Source: Streptomyces sp. WM6378 (GTDB taxonomy: Bacteria; Actinomycetota; Actinomycetes; Streptomycetales; Streptomycetaceae). From it: a stretch of 64,000 bases of DNA. Where the stretch lies: contig NZ_LGDD01000059.1 in the NCBI RefSeq assembly GCF_001279695.1, positions 57,460 to 121,459 of the forward strand. Reading direction: 5' to 3'. How positions within the stretch are numbered: position 1 is the stretch's first letter; every line of letters begins with the position of its first letter. The notes below the pieces were generated by a model. The model saw nothing but the letters and a program-made list of their open reading frames with translations. It ran no database searches and was not told the DNA's origin. Shown here piece after piece: positions 8,467 through 17,514 of the stretch. The position numbers and the translations under genes are program-made.

Positions 8467-8640
8467 ATGATTCCCGAGCAGCCTGTTCTTCCGACCGCTC
8501 CACCGACCTCGCCATTCACGACACCCCGCCCTGCGACGGCCCCGCCGATCCGCGCGGCCAACTGCTCCTGCGGGCCGAGCTGCCAGTGCGGATGCCAGAG
8601 CGGCGGGCCCTGCCAGTGCGGAGGAGCCGTCCCCTGCTGA
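8467..8640 (+). CDS. Cysteine-rich metallothionein-like peptide
   Basis: A 57-residue peptide behind a GGGAAGGA ribosome site. The first 30 residues are Pro/Thr-rich and without cysteine. The last 27 hold eight cysteines in CxC and CxCGP patterns (NCSCGPSCQCGCQSG, then PCQCGG). No signal peptide is visible, so it should stay in the cytoplasm and could bind a soft metal such as zinc or copper. The Cys spacing resembles eukaryotic metallothionein domains more than SmtA. No metal regulator or transporter adjoins it. Metal binding is inference from Cys density alone. Confidence 0.75.
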   Translation: MIPEQPVLPTAPPTSPFTTPRPATAPPIRAANCSCGPSCQCGCQSGGPCQCGGAVPC

Positions 8641-8654
8641 CCCGTAACGACCGC

Positions 8655-8682
8655 GCGGCCCCACCGAAACCGGCGGGGCCGC
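8655..8682. terminator. Bidirectional terminator hairpin
   Basis: GCGGCCCC (8655-8662) pairs with GGGGCCGC (8675-8682), and inside it CCG pairs with CGG across one mismatch, leaving a four-base AAAC loop. It lies between the convergent ends of the Cys-rich gene (8640) and the carboxypeptidase gene (8706). Confidence 0.8.
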
Positions 8683-8705
8683 GAGACCTCTCGTCGCCTA
8701 CTGGC

Positions 8706-10940
8706 TCAGCCGAGCCGGGTGAGCTTCGCGCCGAACGAGGGCTCGGCCAGGTCGTCCTTGAGCGTGACCGGCACCTTCGCCTCGCCGGTTCCGCTGCCCA
8801 CGGTCAGCATGCCGACCTCCGTACCGGCCTTGGCCGAGTGCGGCAGCGCCTTGCCGCCGTCCGTCAGCTTGAGCGCGACCGAGGCGCCGGACCACACGGG
8901 CACGGTCAGGTCCTTGGCCGCCACGACCGGGACCGTACCGCCGAGCCCGTCCTCCACTTGGCCGACCACCTCGCCCTTCTTCACCACCGTCTCGTTCCTG
9001 AGCGCCTTGTCCGCGGCCAGGATCAGGCTCTTGCTGGCCGCCGTCGCGGTGTCGATGATGGGCGTCTTGTGCTGGCCGAACACGGCGCCGATGACCAGCT
9101 GCTTGCTGTCGCCGACCGTCGTCTCGGCCGCGAACAGCAGGTTGCCGCCCGCCTTGGTCGTGGACCCTGTCTTGATGCCGACGACTCCGTTCAGCGGGAC
9201 GAGCTTGTTGAAGTTGTACTGCGTCCTGGCCGTCTCCACCGTGCCGCCACCGGATGTCGTCGTCGACTGGTACGACGGCTGCTTGGCGATCTGCCGGAAG
9301 ACGGGATCCGCCATGGCGCGCTTGGCCAGCTTCACCTGGTCCTCGGCCGTGCTGACCGTGGACTCCATGAGTCCGCTCGCGTCGGTGTACGTCGTGTTGG
9401 TCATCCCGAGTTCCTTGGCGGTGTCGTTCATCTTCTTGATGAACGCCTCCTCCGTCGATGCGTCCCAACGGGCCAGCAGGCGGGCCACGTTGTTCGCCGA
9501 GGGCAGCATGACGGCCTGCAGGGCCTCCCGTTCGGAGATCTGCTGACCCGCCTTCACCTCGACGACCGACTCCTTCTCCTTGACGCCGTTGGTGTAGTCG
9601 TCCTGCGCCTTCTGGTCGACCGGGATCGAAGGCCCCTTGTCACCGGCCTTGAGCGGGTGGTCCCGCAGGATGAGGTACGTGGTCATCACCTTGGCCACGC
9701 TGCCGATGGGCAGCGGCTTCATCTCTCCGTACGTGCCCATCCGGCCCAAGCCGTCGATGTCGACCACAGCCTGCCCCTCGGTGGGCCAGGGCAGCGACAG
9801 GGCGCCGCCGTCGGCGGTGTGGCTCGACTTGCCGGTGAGCTTGAGCGTCGGCGTCGGGAGGGGACGCAGCGCCTGGACCGTCACCAGGACCACGGCGAGC
9901 AGCGCCACCAGGGTGCCCCAGATCTTGATCCTTCGCGCGACCGTACGGCCCACAGTCTCGGGCTTCGGCGGGGTGTTCGTCAGCTGCGCGAGCAGGTCGA
10001 GCGGGGGCGGCGGACCTGCGGAATCGCCGGCGCCGGACGCGGTTGCGGGCGCCGTGGCGGCGGGGGCGGGCGGCCGGGTCAGCGCCATGGTGCGGTCGCT
10101 GTCCGCGCGTGAGGGAGCGGCGAACTCCCGGGTGCGTTCCGACTCGGCGGAACTCGTGCCGGGCTTCTCGCCGGGCGACGCTGGCAGAGGGGTCGGGACG
10201 ATGGGGTGGGGCGATGCCGGGCTCGGCAGGTCCGGCTTCAGCGCGATGAACTCGCTGGTCCGCTCGGAATCCGACTCTCTGCGGGTGGCCCAGGAGGGGG
10301 CTGGGGGCTTCCGCGCGGAGTCCGACTCCGGGACCGATGCCGATGCCGACTCCGGGTCCGCGTCCGGGGCGGACTCCGGGCTGCGTACCGGTGTGGTGGC
10401 GGAGGCCGGGCTGGGCTTCGCGGGTGCCTCGGTTGACTCGGGTGCGTCGGCCTCGGGCCGCTCTTCGCCCTGTTCCTTGGGCTGTTCTTCGCGCTCTTCG
10501 CGTTGTTCGGGCTGCTCGTCGTTCGGCGGGGTACTGGACGTGGCGCCGTCGGCGCGTGGGTCGCGGGCGGCCTCGCTGTCGTCGGCTGCGCCGTCGGCGT
10601 GGTCCTCGGCGGGCTTGGAGGCCTCTTTCGCCGTCGGGCGAGCCGGGTCCTGCCCAGACGCCGGGGGCACGGCGAGCAGGGTCTTTTCGACCCGGTCGGT
10701 CGAATCGGCCTGGTCGGCCGGAGTCGCCCGATCCGCTTGGTCCCGAGTCGGCTCGGGGCGGCCGGAGTTGGGGCCGACCTCGTCCGCCGCCTCGCCGGCC
10801 CGGTCCGACTGCGTCGAATCCGGCCGGGTCTCGGGCCGCTCAGCCGCTTCCTCCGCCGCCTTCACCGCATCGGCCTCGTCGCCCGGTACCGCCTCCTTGC
10901 CGGAAAGCCCGCCCGCCTTCGCGCTGTTCTTCTCGTTCAT
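8706..10940 (-). CDS. D-alanyl-D-alanine carboxypeptidase (peptidase S11) with long cytoplasmic tail
   Basis: A 744-residue penicillin-binding protein that trims the terminal D-Ala from peptidoglycan stem peptides. The first 330 residues are an Ala/Glu/Pro/Ser-rich disordered region, probably cytoplasmic, followed by one membrane helix (about 325-345) and the extracytoplasmic S11 domain. The serine-enzyme motifs are all present: SVAK around residue 410, SAN around 478 and KTG (GIKTGSTT) around 587. The tail carries repeated short motifs: SDSERTSEFIAL, SERTREFAAP, SDRTMAL. ATG 10940 begins MNEKNSAK; further upstream reading is promoter. The Thr in each RT repeat could be a kinase target, which is inference. 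Confidence 0.9.
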   Translation of the reverse strand: MNEKNSAKAGGLSGKEAVPGDEADAVKAAEEAAERPETRPDSTQSDRAGEAADEVGPNSGRPEPTRDQADRATPADQADSTDRVEKTLLAVPPASGQDPARPTAKEASKPAEDHADGAADDSEAARDPRADGATSSTPPNDEQPEQREEREEQPKEQGEERPEADAPESTEAPAKPSPASATTPVRSPESAPDADPESASASVPESDSARKPPAPSWATRRESDSERTSEFIALKPDLPSPASPHPIVPTPLPASPGEKPGTSSAESERTREFAAPSRADSDRTMALTRPPAPAATAPATASGAGDSAGPPPPLDLLAQLTNTPPKPETVGRTVARRIKIWGTLVALLAVVLVTVQALRPLPTPTLKLTGKSSHTADGGALSLPWPTEGQAVVDIDGLGRMGTYGEMKPLPIGSVAKVMTTYLILRDHPLKAGDKGPSIPVDQKAQDDYTNGVKEKESVVEVKAGQQISEREALQAVMLPSANNVARLLARWDASTEEAFIKKMNDTAKELGMTNTTYTDASGLMESTVSTAEDQVKLAKRAMADPVFRQIAKQPSYQSTTTSGGGTVETARTQYNFNKLVPLNGVVGIKTGSTTKAGGNLLFAAETTVGDSKQLVIGAVFGQHKTPIIDTATAASKSLILAADKALRNETVVKKGEVVGQVEDGLGGTVPVVAAKDLTVPVWSGASVALKLTDGGKALPHSAKAGTEVGMLTVGSGTGEAKVPVTLKDDLAEPSFGAKLTRLG

Positions 10941-11245
10941 ACGTAGTGCAGCCCGCCTTGCTGTGCTGATCTCGCCCTGTGCTCTGCGCTGTCGGCCGCC
11001 TAGACGCCAGGAACATACGAAGGCGTTCCAGTCGGAAGTCTTCATTTCCGATCTGATCCGAAAACTTCGTGGCGCCAGGTGGCCAAGCAGGCAAGACCAC
11101 GATCGCACGTCCATGTGACCAAATGATGACAAAGACGCCGTGGGGCCTGTCATGAGTCCTGGGCTGCCGCCGACCCGGCGCATTGTCAGACCCCCTTCCT
11201 ATGCTGGCAGGGCAAGATCGAACGGGGACTCGTCAGGAGGCAGAG

Positions 11246-13015
11246 GTGCGGATCGAGCGCCATCGAATCGGTGAGGCGGCGTTGGCCGCCGCGGAGGCCG
11301 GCTTCGCCGAGCGGATCGCGGGGGACGTACACCGGATGCAGGACGACCCTCGTCCCGCCCGGGGCTGGCGCACCATCGCCGGTGCCTTCCTCGACTACCT
11401 GGGGGCGCGGTCGACACGGCTGCCCGAGCTGGGCGGCAAGGACGCCGAGGTCGCGCTCGGATCGGCGGCGGCCGCAGCGGTGGGCGCTCTGGAGCTGACG
11501 GTGTTTCCGGGGCGGCAGTTCGACGTGTTCATCGACTACGCCGGGGCAGGCGTGTCGTACGGAGGCGAGTTCGACCGGGAAGAGGGCGACACGGACCGGG
11601 CCGGGCAGGTCCGTTCCTTCGAGTGGCTGGACGGCTTCTGCCTGGCGTTCCTCGCGCACATCTCGGACCGCGAGGCCGAGGTGTTCATCGAGGCCGCCCC
11701 GCCGTGGCGCGGGAACGAGGGGCGTGCCGACGTGGCGCTCGTCCATGCCTTGATGGCGTACGCCTTCGGGCACGAGGAGGGGCCGGACCACGCGGCCTCG
11801 CCGGGGCCGGTCCAGGACATCGAGAAGTGCGCGCTGATCGACATGGTGACCGCGACGCTCGGCGAAGGTGACGACTGGCCGGGCCACCGGGCCGCCCTCA
11901 GCACCCTGCGGGCCCTGGCCTCGGGTGACGAAGAGGGCTTCACCCGTTGCCTGGCAACGCAGTTGGAGCAGCACCGCGGCCGCGTCGCGGGAGGAGACGC
12001 CGGGCCGCGGAGCCTCCTGCCGCTCGACGCGATAGCGCTCGCGGCAATGGCTCACCGGCGGCACGGCTGGCCCCAGCGCATCGACTCCGCATACCTTCCG
12101 CACGCACTGGTGACGGGCTTCGCCCCGGGCGCGCCGCGGGTCCGGGCGTACGGACGGGACAAGCGCGCCGATGCCGTGACCGCGCTCGCCAGCGGCCCCC
12201 TGGTGGTCGAGAGGCCGCCGCACCCCTTCGCGGCGCAGTCGGCGAACCCGTCCCTGTACGACGACTTCGCCGCGCAGGAAATGCACCGCTTCCACGACCC
12301 CGGCGAAGACCCGAAGGCGCTCGCACGGGATCTGACGTCGTTCATGTCGGATCAGCGCCAGCGCTTCCTGGTGCGAGCGGCGCTCGATCCGGACGGGACG
12401 GATCCGTGCCAGTACGAGGCACTGCTGCTCGGCGCCGAGGCGGGAGCGGGCGCCCTTCGGGTGGCACGGGCCGAGCCAGGTACGGAAGTCGAGGTCGCGA
12501 TCGGCGGCACGACACGGCTGTTGCCGGCGTGGCGCAGCTCCTACCGGCCCAATCCGCACCAGTGGCAACAGGCCGTGGCGCTGGCCCTGGTCGTCGGCGC
12601 GCGCAGGCCGCTGGCCGACTGCGTCCTCGTCGAGCCCGAGTTCTTCGTGGAGGACGACCACCCCTCACCCGGCGGGGCGTACTGCGCGGCGTTGCACGAC
12701 TATCTGCGCGGCGTCGACCCGGAGCCCGCGATGGACCACGCGTTGACGACGGCCGCCCGGATGGCCGACGGCAGCTTCCTGGCCCCACCGGTCTCGCTGC
12801 TTTCCCAGCTCGTCCAAGGCGACCAGCAGGGCTTCGCGCTCGCGCTGGCCGACGCCTTGGAGGAACACCGCGAGCACTACACGGTGGGCGACCGGGGCAA
12901 GGACATGGAAGCCGCCGTCAACCTCGACGTTCTGGGCCTGGCCTGCCACGCCCACCGCATCGGCTGGCCCGTCCCCATGCGGTCGCCCTATCTGCCCGAG
13001 GGGGTGCTCCGGTAA
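11246..13015 (+). CDS. Immunity 49 family protein, two tandem domains
   Basis: A 589-residue soluble protein. GTG 11246 sits behind a perfect AGGAGG. The two halves are homologous: LASGDEEGFTRCLATQLEQH with LPLDAIALAAMAHRRHGW and SAYLPHALV in the first, LVQGDQQGFALALADALEEH with NLDVLGLACHAHRIGW and SPYLPEGVL in the second. These are the signatures of Imm49, predicted to neutralise polymorphic toxins. No toxin gene adjoins it, so it may be an orphan immunity gene or act in another process. Imm49 proteins are usually about half this length; the duplication is unusual. Confidence 0.8.
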   Translation: MRIERHRIGEAALAAAEAGFAERIAGDVHRMQDDPRPARGWRTIAGAFLDYLGARSTRLPELGGKDAEVALGSAAAAAVGALELTVFPGRQFDVFIDYAGAGVSYGGEFDREEGDTDRAGQVRSFEWLDGFCLAFLAHISDREAEVFIEAAPPWRGNEGRADVALVHALMAYAFGHEEGPDHAASPGPVQDIEKCALIDMVTATLGEGDDWPGHRAALSTLRALASGDEEGFTRCLATQLEQHRGRVAGGDAGPRSLLPLDAIALAAMAHRRHGWPQRIDSAYLPHALVTGFAPGAPRVRAYGRDKRADAVTALASGPLVVERPPHPFAAQSANPSLYDDFAAQEMHRFHDPGEDPKALARDLTSFMSDQRQRFLVRAALDPDGTDPCQYEALLLGAEAGAGALRVARAEPGTEVEVAIGGTTRLLPAWRSSYRPNPHQWQQAVALALVVGARRPLADCVLVEPEFFVEDDHPSPGGAYCAALHDYLRGVDPEPAMDHALTTAARMADGSFLAPPVSLLSQLVQGDQQGFALALADALEEHREHYTVGDRGKDMEAAVNLDVLGLACHAHRIGWPVPMRSPYLPEGVLR

Positions 13016-13032
13016 CGGAGGTACGGCAGCCG

Positions 13033-13143
13033 ACCGCCAACGCGCCCGCCGATCGAGGGGACCCGGTCAACCGCGAACGCGCCCACCGGCCGAGAGGGCG
13101 CCGCTAACCGCGAGCGCGCCCCACCGATCCCGACCCCCGGACG
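13033..13143. repeat. Three imperfect 37-bp tandem repeats
   Basis: Units begin at 13033 (accgccaacgcgcccg), 13070 (accgcgaacgcgccca) and 13107 (accgcgagcgcgcccc), exactly 37 bp apart. The third lies within the 3' end of the lacI-type gene and its stop codon ends the second unit, so the repeat straddles coding and non-coding sequence. Confidence 0.7.
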
Positions 13144-14123
13144 ACGAGCCGGGTCAGGAGCACCACGGAGCGGGGCGCTGAGCGGTCGCCGTCGATCCGG
13201 GAGAACAGGAGGTTCGCGGCCGTCGCGCCGAGTGCGACCGGGTCCTGGCTGACGACGCTGAGCGGCGGGCTGAGCCGGTCGGCCAGCGGGAAGTCGTCGA
13301 ATCCGACGAGGGCGACGGGGCCGGGGCGCCCGAGCCCGTCCATCACGCCGATCGTGATCAGGTCGTTGGTGGTGAACAGCGCCGTGGGCGGATCGGGCAG
13401 CGCCCGCAGCTCGGCGAGGGCGGCCGCGGCGTCGGACCGCGAACGCAGTCCGTGCCGTACGAGGGCCAGGTCCTCGGGTATGTGGTGGGAAGCCAGGGCG
13501 TCGAGATAGCCGGCGTGGCGTTCGCGCTGGGTCCAGATGTCGAACCGGTCGCCGAGATAGGCGATCCGGGTGTGTCCGTGGCCGAGCAAGTGGCTGACGG
13601 CCCGTTCGGCCCCCGCGCGGTTGTCGACGGTGACGGTGTCGACGGCCAGCCCCTTGGCGGGCCGGTCGACGCAGACGACGCAAGTCCCGCCTTCCATCGG
13701 CTGCTTGAGGAAGCCGTGGCCCCCGTTGGTCGGCACCAGGATGAGACCGTCCACCTGGCGGGCGGTGAACGCGGCTATGACCTCGCGTTCGCGGCGGGGT
13801 TCGTCGTTGGTGCTGCCGACCAGGACGAGAAAGCCGCGCCGATGCGCCTCGTCCTCGACGGAGCGGGCCATGAGCGCGTAGAACGGGTTGGCCAGGTCGT
13901 CGACGACGAGACCGATGGTGGACGTGCGGAGGTTCTTCTGCCGCAGGTTGCGGGCGTTGTCGTTGCGCTGGTAGCCCAACTGCCGTATGGCCTGCTCGAC
14001 TCGGGCGGCGGTCTCCGGCGAGACCCCGGGCTCGCCCGACACCGCGCGCGAGACGGTCATGGGGCTCACTCCCGCCGCGCGGGCCACGTCCTTCATCGTC
14101 GGGCGCTTCACGAGCCTCCTCAT
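13104..14123 (-). CDS. LacI family transcriptional regulator
   Basis: A 339-residue repressor. The N-terminal HTH reads MKDVARAAGVSPMTVSRAVSG and is followed by the hinge helix and a periplasmic-binding-like sensor (about 70-335) with typical TIGLVVDDLANPF, DGLILVPT and VALVGFDDFPLADRL segments. ATG 14123 is used; GTG 14111 (VKRPTMKDV), just behind AGGAGG, is an equally plausible start. It diverges from the GH92 mannosidase gene, and two TAACGTT sites lie between them, so it most likely represses that gene and itself in the absence of a mannose-containing inducer. Confidence 0.93.
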   Translation of the reverse strand: MRRLVKRPTMKDVARAAGVSPMTVSRAVSGEPGVSPETAARVEQAIRQLGYQRNDNARNLRQKNLRTSTIGLVVDDLANPFYALMARSVEDEAHRRGFLVLVGSTNDEPRREREVIAAFTARQVDGLILVPTNGGHGFLKQPMEGGTCVVCVDRPAKGLAVDTVTVDNRAGAERAVSHLLGHGHTRIAYLGDRFDIWTQRERHAGYLDALASHHIPEDLALVRHGLRSRSDAAAALAELRALPDPPTALFTTNDLITIGVMDGLGRPGPVALVGFDDFPLADRLSPPLSVVSQDPVALGATAANLLFSRIDGDRSAPRSVVLLTRLVVRGSGSVGRARG

Positions 14124-14248
14124 CGACCGGTCCGTGCCCGGGTCCGGCACGGCGACGGCTCGATGATGACAGACGACGCCCCATGTCAGGCGGCCAACGG
14201 GGTGCCTGCGACGGCCGGTGCGGAGCAGCCGGAGAGGACACTGCGGCT

Positions 14249-14262
14249 TGTTAACGTTCCCA
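14249..14262. promoter_or_regulatory. Putative LacI operator 1
   Basis: TGTTAACGTTCCCA, followed by TGCAT, upstream of the LacI gene. It shares the TAACGTT core and flanks with the site at 14434 (about 18 of 22 bases when flanks are aligned). Confidence 0.65.
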
Positions 14263-14433
14263 TGCATGGAAGTCCGGAGGCAGCCACGGCTGACCTGTTG
14301 TCAATATCCGCCGATCAGGCGGAGGTTGCTCCCTCTGGCCGACGGCGGCGGAGCCTGAAGGTGAACACGGGGCTCGATTTCACCCGCCCCCCTTGACGGG
14401 TGGTCAGGGACACCTCAACAATCCTGAGTTGAT

Positions 14434-14446
14434 TGGTAACGTTCAC
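14434..14446. promoter_or_regulatory. Putative LacI operator 2
   Basis: TGGTAACGTTCAC, 78 bp before the GH92 start, with the same TAACGTT core and downstream CATGCA as site 1. The core resembles the palindromic operators of LacI-family proteins. Confidence 0.65.
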
Positions 14447-14523
14447 ATGCACATCGAGCATCCCCGTCCCGAGGCCGGCCGTCGGACGGCGGGCGGTCCT
14501 TTGCGAGAAGGTGGTCCCCCCTC

Positions 14524-17271
14524 GTGCTCAGCTCCGTGCCTTCCTCCGGATCAGTGATCCGGTCCAGACGCCTCTCCCGATGCGTCGGCGCCTTCAGCGC
14601 TCTCGCCCTCTCCGCCTTAGGGCTCGCCGGCCTCGCCGTGGCGCCCGCCCACGCGGCGGCGCTTCCGCTGACCCAGTACGTCGACCCGTTCATCGGCACC
14701 GACGACAGCAACGCCCCCAACCCCGTGCCGGGCGGCGCCGGAGGCAGCACCTACCCCGGGGCCGTGGTGCCCTTCGGCGGTGTGCAGTTCGGTCCGGACA
14801 CCCCCACCGCCTCCCCGTCCGGCTACCGCTACAAGGACACCTCCGTCGAGGACTTCAGCCTCACCCACTTCGACGGCGCGGGCTGCGCCAACAACGAGGA
14901 CCTGCCGCTCCTTCCGGTCACCGGCGCGCTGGGCAGCTCGCCCGGTACCAACTGGACGAGCTACGCCTCCGGTTACACCAAGGCGAACGAGGTCTCCAAG
15001 CCCGGCTACTACAAGACCCGCCTCGACCGCTATTCCACCGATGTGGAGCTGTCCGCCACCACCCGCACCGCCATGGGCAAGCTGACCTATCCCGCCTCGA
15101 CCGCGTCCCGGCTGCTGATCAACACCGGCCGCAGCGCCACCGGAAACCGCGCCGGAAGCGTGCGCATCAACGGCAACGAGCTGACCGGAAGCGTGACCGC
15201 GGGTGGATTCTGCGGCTCGTCCAAGACGTACCAGATCTACTTCGACGTGCGCTTCGACCGGACGCCGACCGGCTTCGGAACCTGGTCCGGCGGCGCCGTC
15301 CGCGACGGCTCGGCCAGCGCGTCGGGCACCAACACCGGCGCCTACGTCACCTTCGACACCACCAGCAACGCGGCGGTCCAGTTCAAGGTCGGCCTGTCCT
15401 ACGTCAGCGTCGCGGGTGCGCGAGCCAACGTGACCTCGGAGAACAACGGCTGGGACTTCGGCGCCGTCCGCACCGCGGCCGACAACTCCTGGAACCAGAT
15501 GCTCAACCGGCTCCAGGTCTCCGGCGGCAGCGCCGCCGACAAGCAGAAGTTCTACACCGCGCTCTACCACGTGCTCCAGAGCCCCAACATCTCCAGCGAC
15601 GTCAACGGCGACTACCGGGGCTTCGACAACGCCGTGCACAACTCGGCCAGGCCGGTGTACCAGAACTACTCCGGCTGGGACATCTACCGGTCCTGGGCGG
15701 CGCTCATCGCGCTCATCGCGCCCACCGAGGCGAGCGACATCGCCAAGTCGATGGTCCTGGACGGACAACAAGGCGGGCTGCTGCCCAAGTGGTCGCAGCA
15801 GACCAACGAGGACTTCGTCATGACGGGCGACCCCGGCCCGATCATCGTCAGCAGCATGTACGCCTTCGGGGCCCGTGACTTCGACACCTCGGCGGCCCTG
15901 TCCCTGATGGAGAAGGCGTCCAACGGCGGCACCGCACAGGGCAGCGCCATACGGGGACGCCAGTCCACGTACATGAGCCTGCACTACCTCGACGACCCCT
16001 CCGACTCCCTCGAATACTCCGCGTCCGACTTCGCGGTGGCCGAGTTCGCGAAGTCCCTCGGAGACACGTCGAGCTACACCACACATATGGGGCGCGCCCA
16101 GTGGTGGCGCAACACATTCAACTCCGAGTCGTCCTATGTGCAGCAGCACAAGAGCGACGGCTCGTGGAGTTGGCCGCTCGACCCGGCGAGCCAGTCCACC
16201 TTCACCGAGGGCAACGCCTCCCAGTACACGTGGATGGTGCCGTACGACTATTCCGACCTGATCAACTCCATGGGCGGCCCCGGGACCGCCGTCCAGCGTC
16301 TCGACCACCACTTCACCGAGGTCAACGCCGGGCAGAGCAGGCCCTACTACTACATAGGGAATGAGCCCGAGCACGGTGTGCCGTGGGCCTACAACTATGC
16401 TCGCCACCCGGCCGGAGCCACCGACGCGGTGCGCAAGGTGATGTCCGAGTCGTTCACCACGGGAGCCGGTGGGCTGCCCGGCAACGACGACCTCGGGGCG
16501 ACCTCGGCCTGGTACGTGTGGGCTGCGCTCGGCATGTATCCGGCCACGCCCGGCGCCGACACGCTCGCGCTGCACGGGCCGCAGTTCCCCTCCATCCTGA
16601 TCCAGCGCGCGGCCGGGGACATCACCATCAACAGCTCCGGGACCGGCCCCTACGTCCAGGCGCTCGACGTCAACGGCGCGTCCACCAGCCACAGTTACCT
16701 GCGCTACCCGGACGTCGCGGGTGGCGCAACCCTTACCTACACGATGGGCGGCGCGCCCAGCACCACCTGGGGCACCGGCGCCCAGGACGTGCCGCCGTCG
16801 TTCCAGGACGGGGCCACCCCGGTGCCCGCCGCGCCGGAGCTCGGCACCAACATCGCACTCGGCAAGCCGGTGACCGGATCGGCGGCCTGCGCGTCCGCCG
16901 AGACGGCCGACAAGGCGGTGGACGGCTCCCTGACGAACAACAGCAAGTGGTGCTCGTCCGCGGCGAACCCCTCACTCCAAGTCGACCTCGGGTCCGTACG
17001 GAACGTGTCCTCCTTCGTGGTCAAACACGCCGGTCTGGGTGGCGAGAACACCGGCTGGAACACCGGCGCCTTCCAGCTCCAGACCAGCACCGACGGCGCC
17101 GCCTGGACCACCGCGGCCACCGTCACCGGCTCGCGCTCCAGCCGCACCTACCACCCCGTATCGGCCAGATCCGCGCGCTACGTACGCCTCGTCATCACCA
17201 GCCCCTCCAACACCGGCGGAGGCGGGAGCGACGCGGCCCGCGTCTACGAGCTGGAGGTCTACGGCACCTGA
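14524..17271 (+). CDS. Secreted GH92 alpha-1,2-mannosidase with discoidin (F5/8 type C) domain
   Basis: A 915-residue exported glycosidase. A signal peptide (about 1-44, ending APAHA) is followed by the GH92 beta-sandwich and catalytic (alpha/alpha)6 barrel (about 48-760), recognisable from YVDPFIGT, GGSTYPGAVVPFG, GNEPEHGVPWAYNY and the GxLPGNDDLGATSAWYVW region. Residues about 780-915 form an F5/8 type C carbohydrate-binding module (NIALGKPVT, YVRLVITSP). GH92 enzymes are calcium-dependent exo-mannosidases acting on alpha-linked mannose, for example of fungal mannans or N-glycans. The GTG at 14524 is used; GTG 14536 in frame is possible. Expression is likely under the divergent LacI protein. 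Confidence 0.95.
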   Translation: MLSSVPSSGSVIRSRRLSRCVGAFSALALSALGLAGLAVAPAHAAALPLTQYVDPFIGTDDSNAPNPVPGGAGGSTYPGAVVPFGGVQFGPDTPTASPSGYRYKDTSVEDFSLTHFDGAGCANNEDLPLLPVTGALGSSPGTNWTSYASGYTKANEVSKPGYYKTRLDRYSTDVELSATTRTAMGKLTYPASTASRLLINTGRSATGNRAGSVRINGNELTGSVTAGGFCGSSKTYQIYFDVRFDRTPTGFGTWSGGAVRDGSASASGTNTGAYVTFDTTSNAAVQFKVGLSYVSVAGARANVTSENNGWDFGAVRTAADNSWNQMLNRLQVSGGSAADKQKFYTALYHVLQSPNISSDVNGDYRGFDNAVHNSARPVYQNYSGWDIYRSWAALIALIAPTEASDIAKSMVLDGQQGGLLPKWSQQTNEDFVMTGDPGPIIVSSMYAFGARDFDTSAALSLMEKASNGGTAQGSAIRGRQSTYMSLHYLDDPSDSLEYSASDFAVAEFAKSLGDTSSYTTHMGRAQWWRNTFNSESSYVQQHKSDGSWSWPLDPASQSTFTEGNASQYTWMVPYDYSDLINSMGGPGTAVQRLDHHFTEVNAGQSRPYYYIGNEPEHGVPWAYNYARHPAGATDAVRKVMSESFTTGAGGLPGNDDLGATSAWYVWAALGMYPATPGADTLALHGPQFPSILIQRAAGDITINSSGTGPYVQALDVNGASTSHSYLRYPDVAGGATLTYTMGGAPSTTWGTGAQDVPPSFQDGATPVPAAPELGTNIALGKPVTGSAACASAETADKAVDGSLTNNSKWCSSAANPSLQVDLGSVRNVSSFVVKHAGLGGENTGWNTGAFQLQTSTDGAAWTTAATVTGSRSSRTYHPVSARSARYVRLVITSPSNTGGGGSDAARVYELEVYGT

Positions 17272-17295
17272 CCATCACCGGCAGCTGAGCAACGC

Positions 17296-17324
17296 GGGAA
17301 TCGGCGCCCAACGCGCCGATTCCC
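17296..17324 (+). terminator. Terminator after GH92 gene
   Basis: GGGAATCGGCG (17296-17306) pairs perfectly with CGCCGATTCCC (17314-17324) around a seven-base loop, 25 bp after the stop codon. A second weaker hairpin with ACGGCGG/CCGCCGT arms follows near 17338-17376. Confidence 0.85.
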
Positions 17325-17514
17325 CGGATGGATTCCGACGGCGGTCCGCCCCAACTCCCTTGGCGTGGGCCGCCGTTGACAGCACCAGCCACACCCGTGT
17401 CGCGATCTTGTCTGCTGAAACGATTCACACGCATAAAACGCCCGAACCTTGGGAATTCAACCACCAGAACAGGGAACACCTGTGCGACGCAGGGGTGAAG
17501 GTGGGGATGTACAG

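Noticed and set aside
11186..12661. A minus-strand frame of 491 codons
   Set aside because: Antisense of the Imm49 protein, with no family resemblance.
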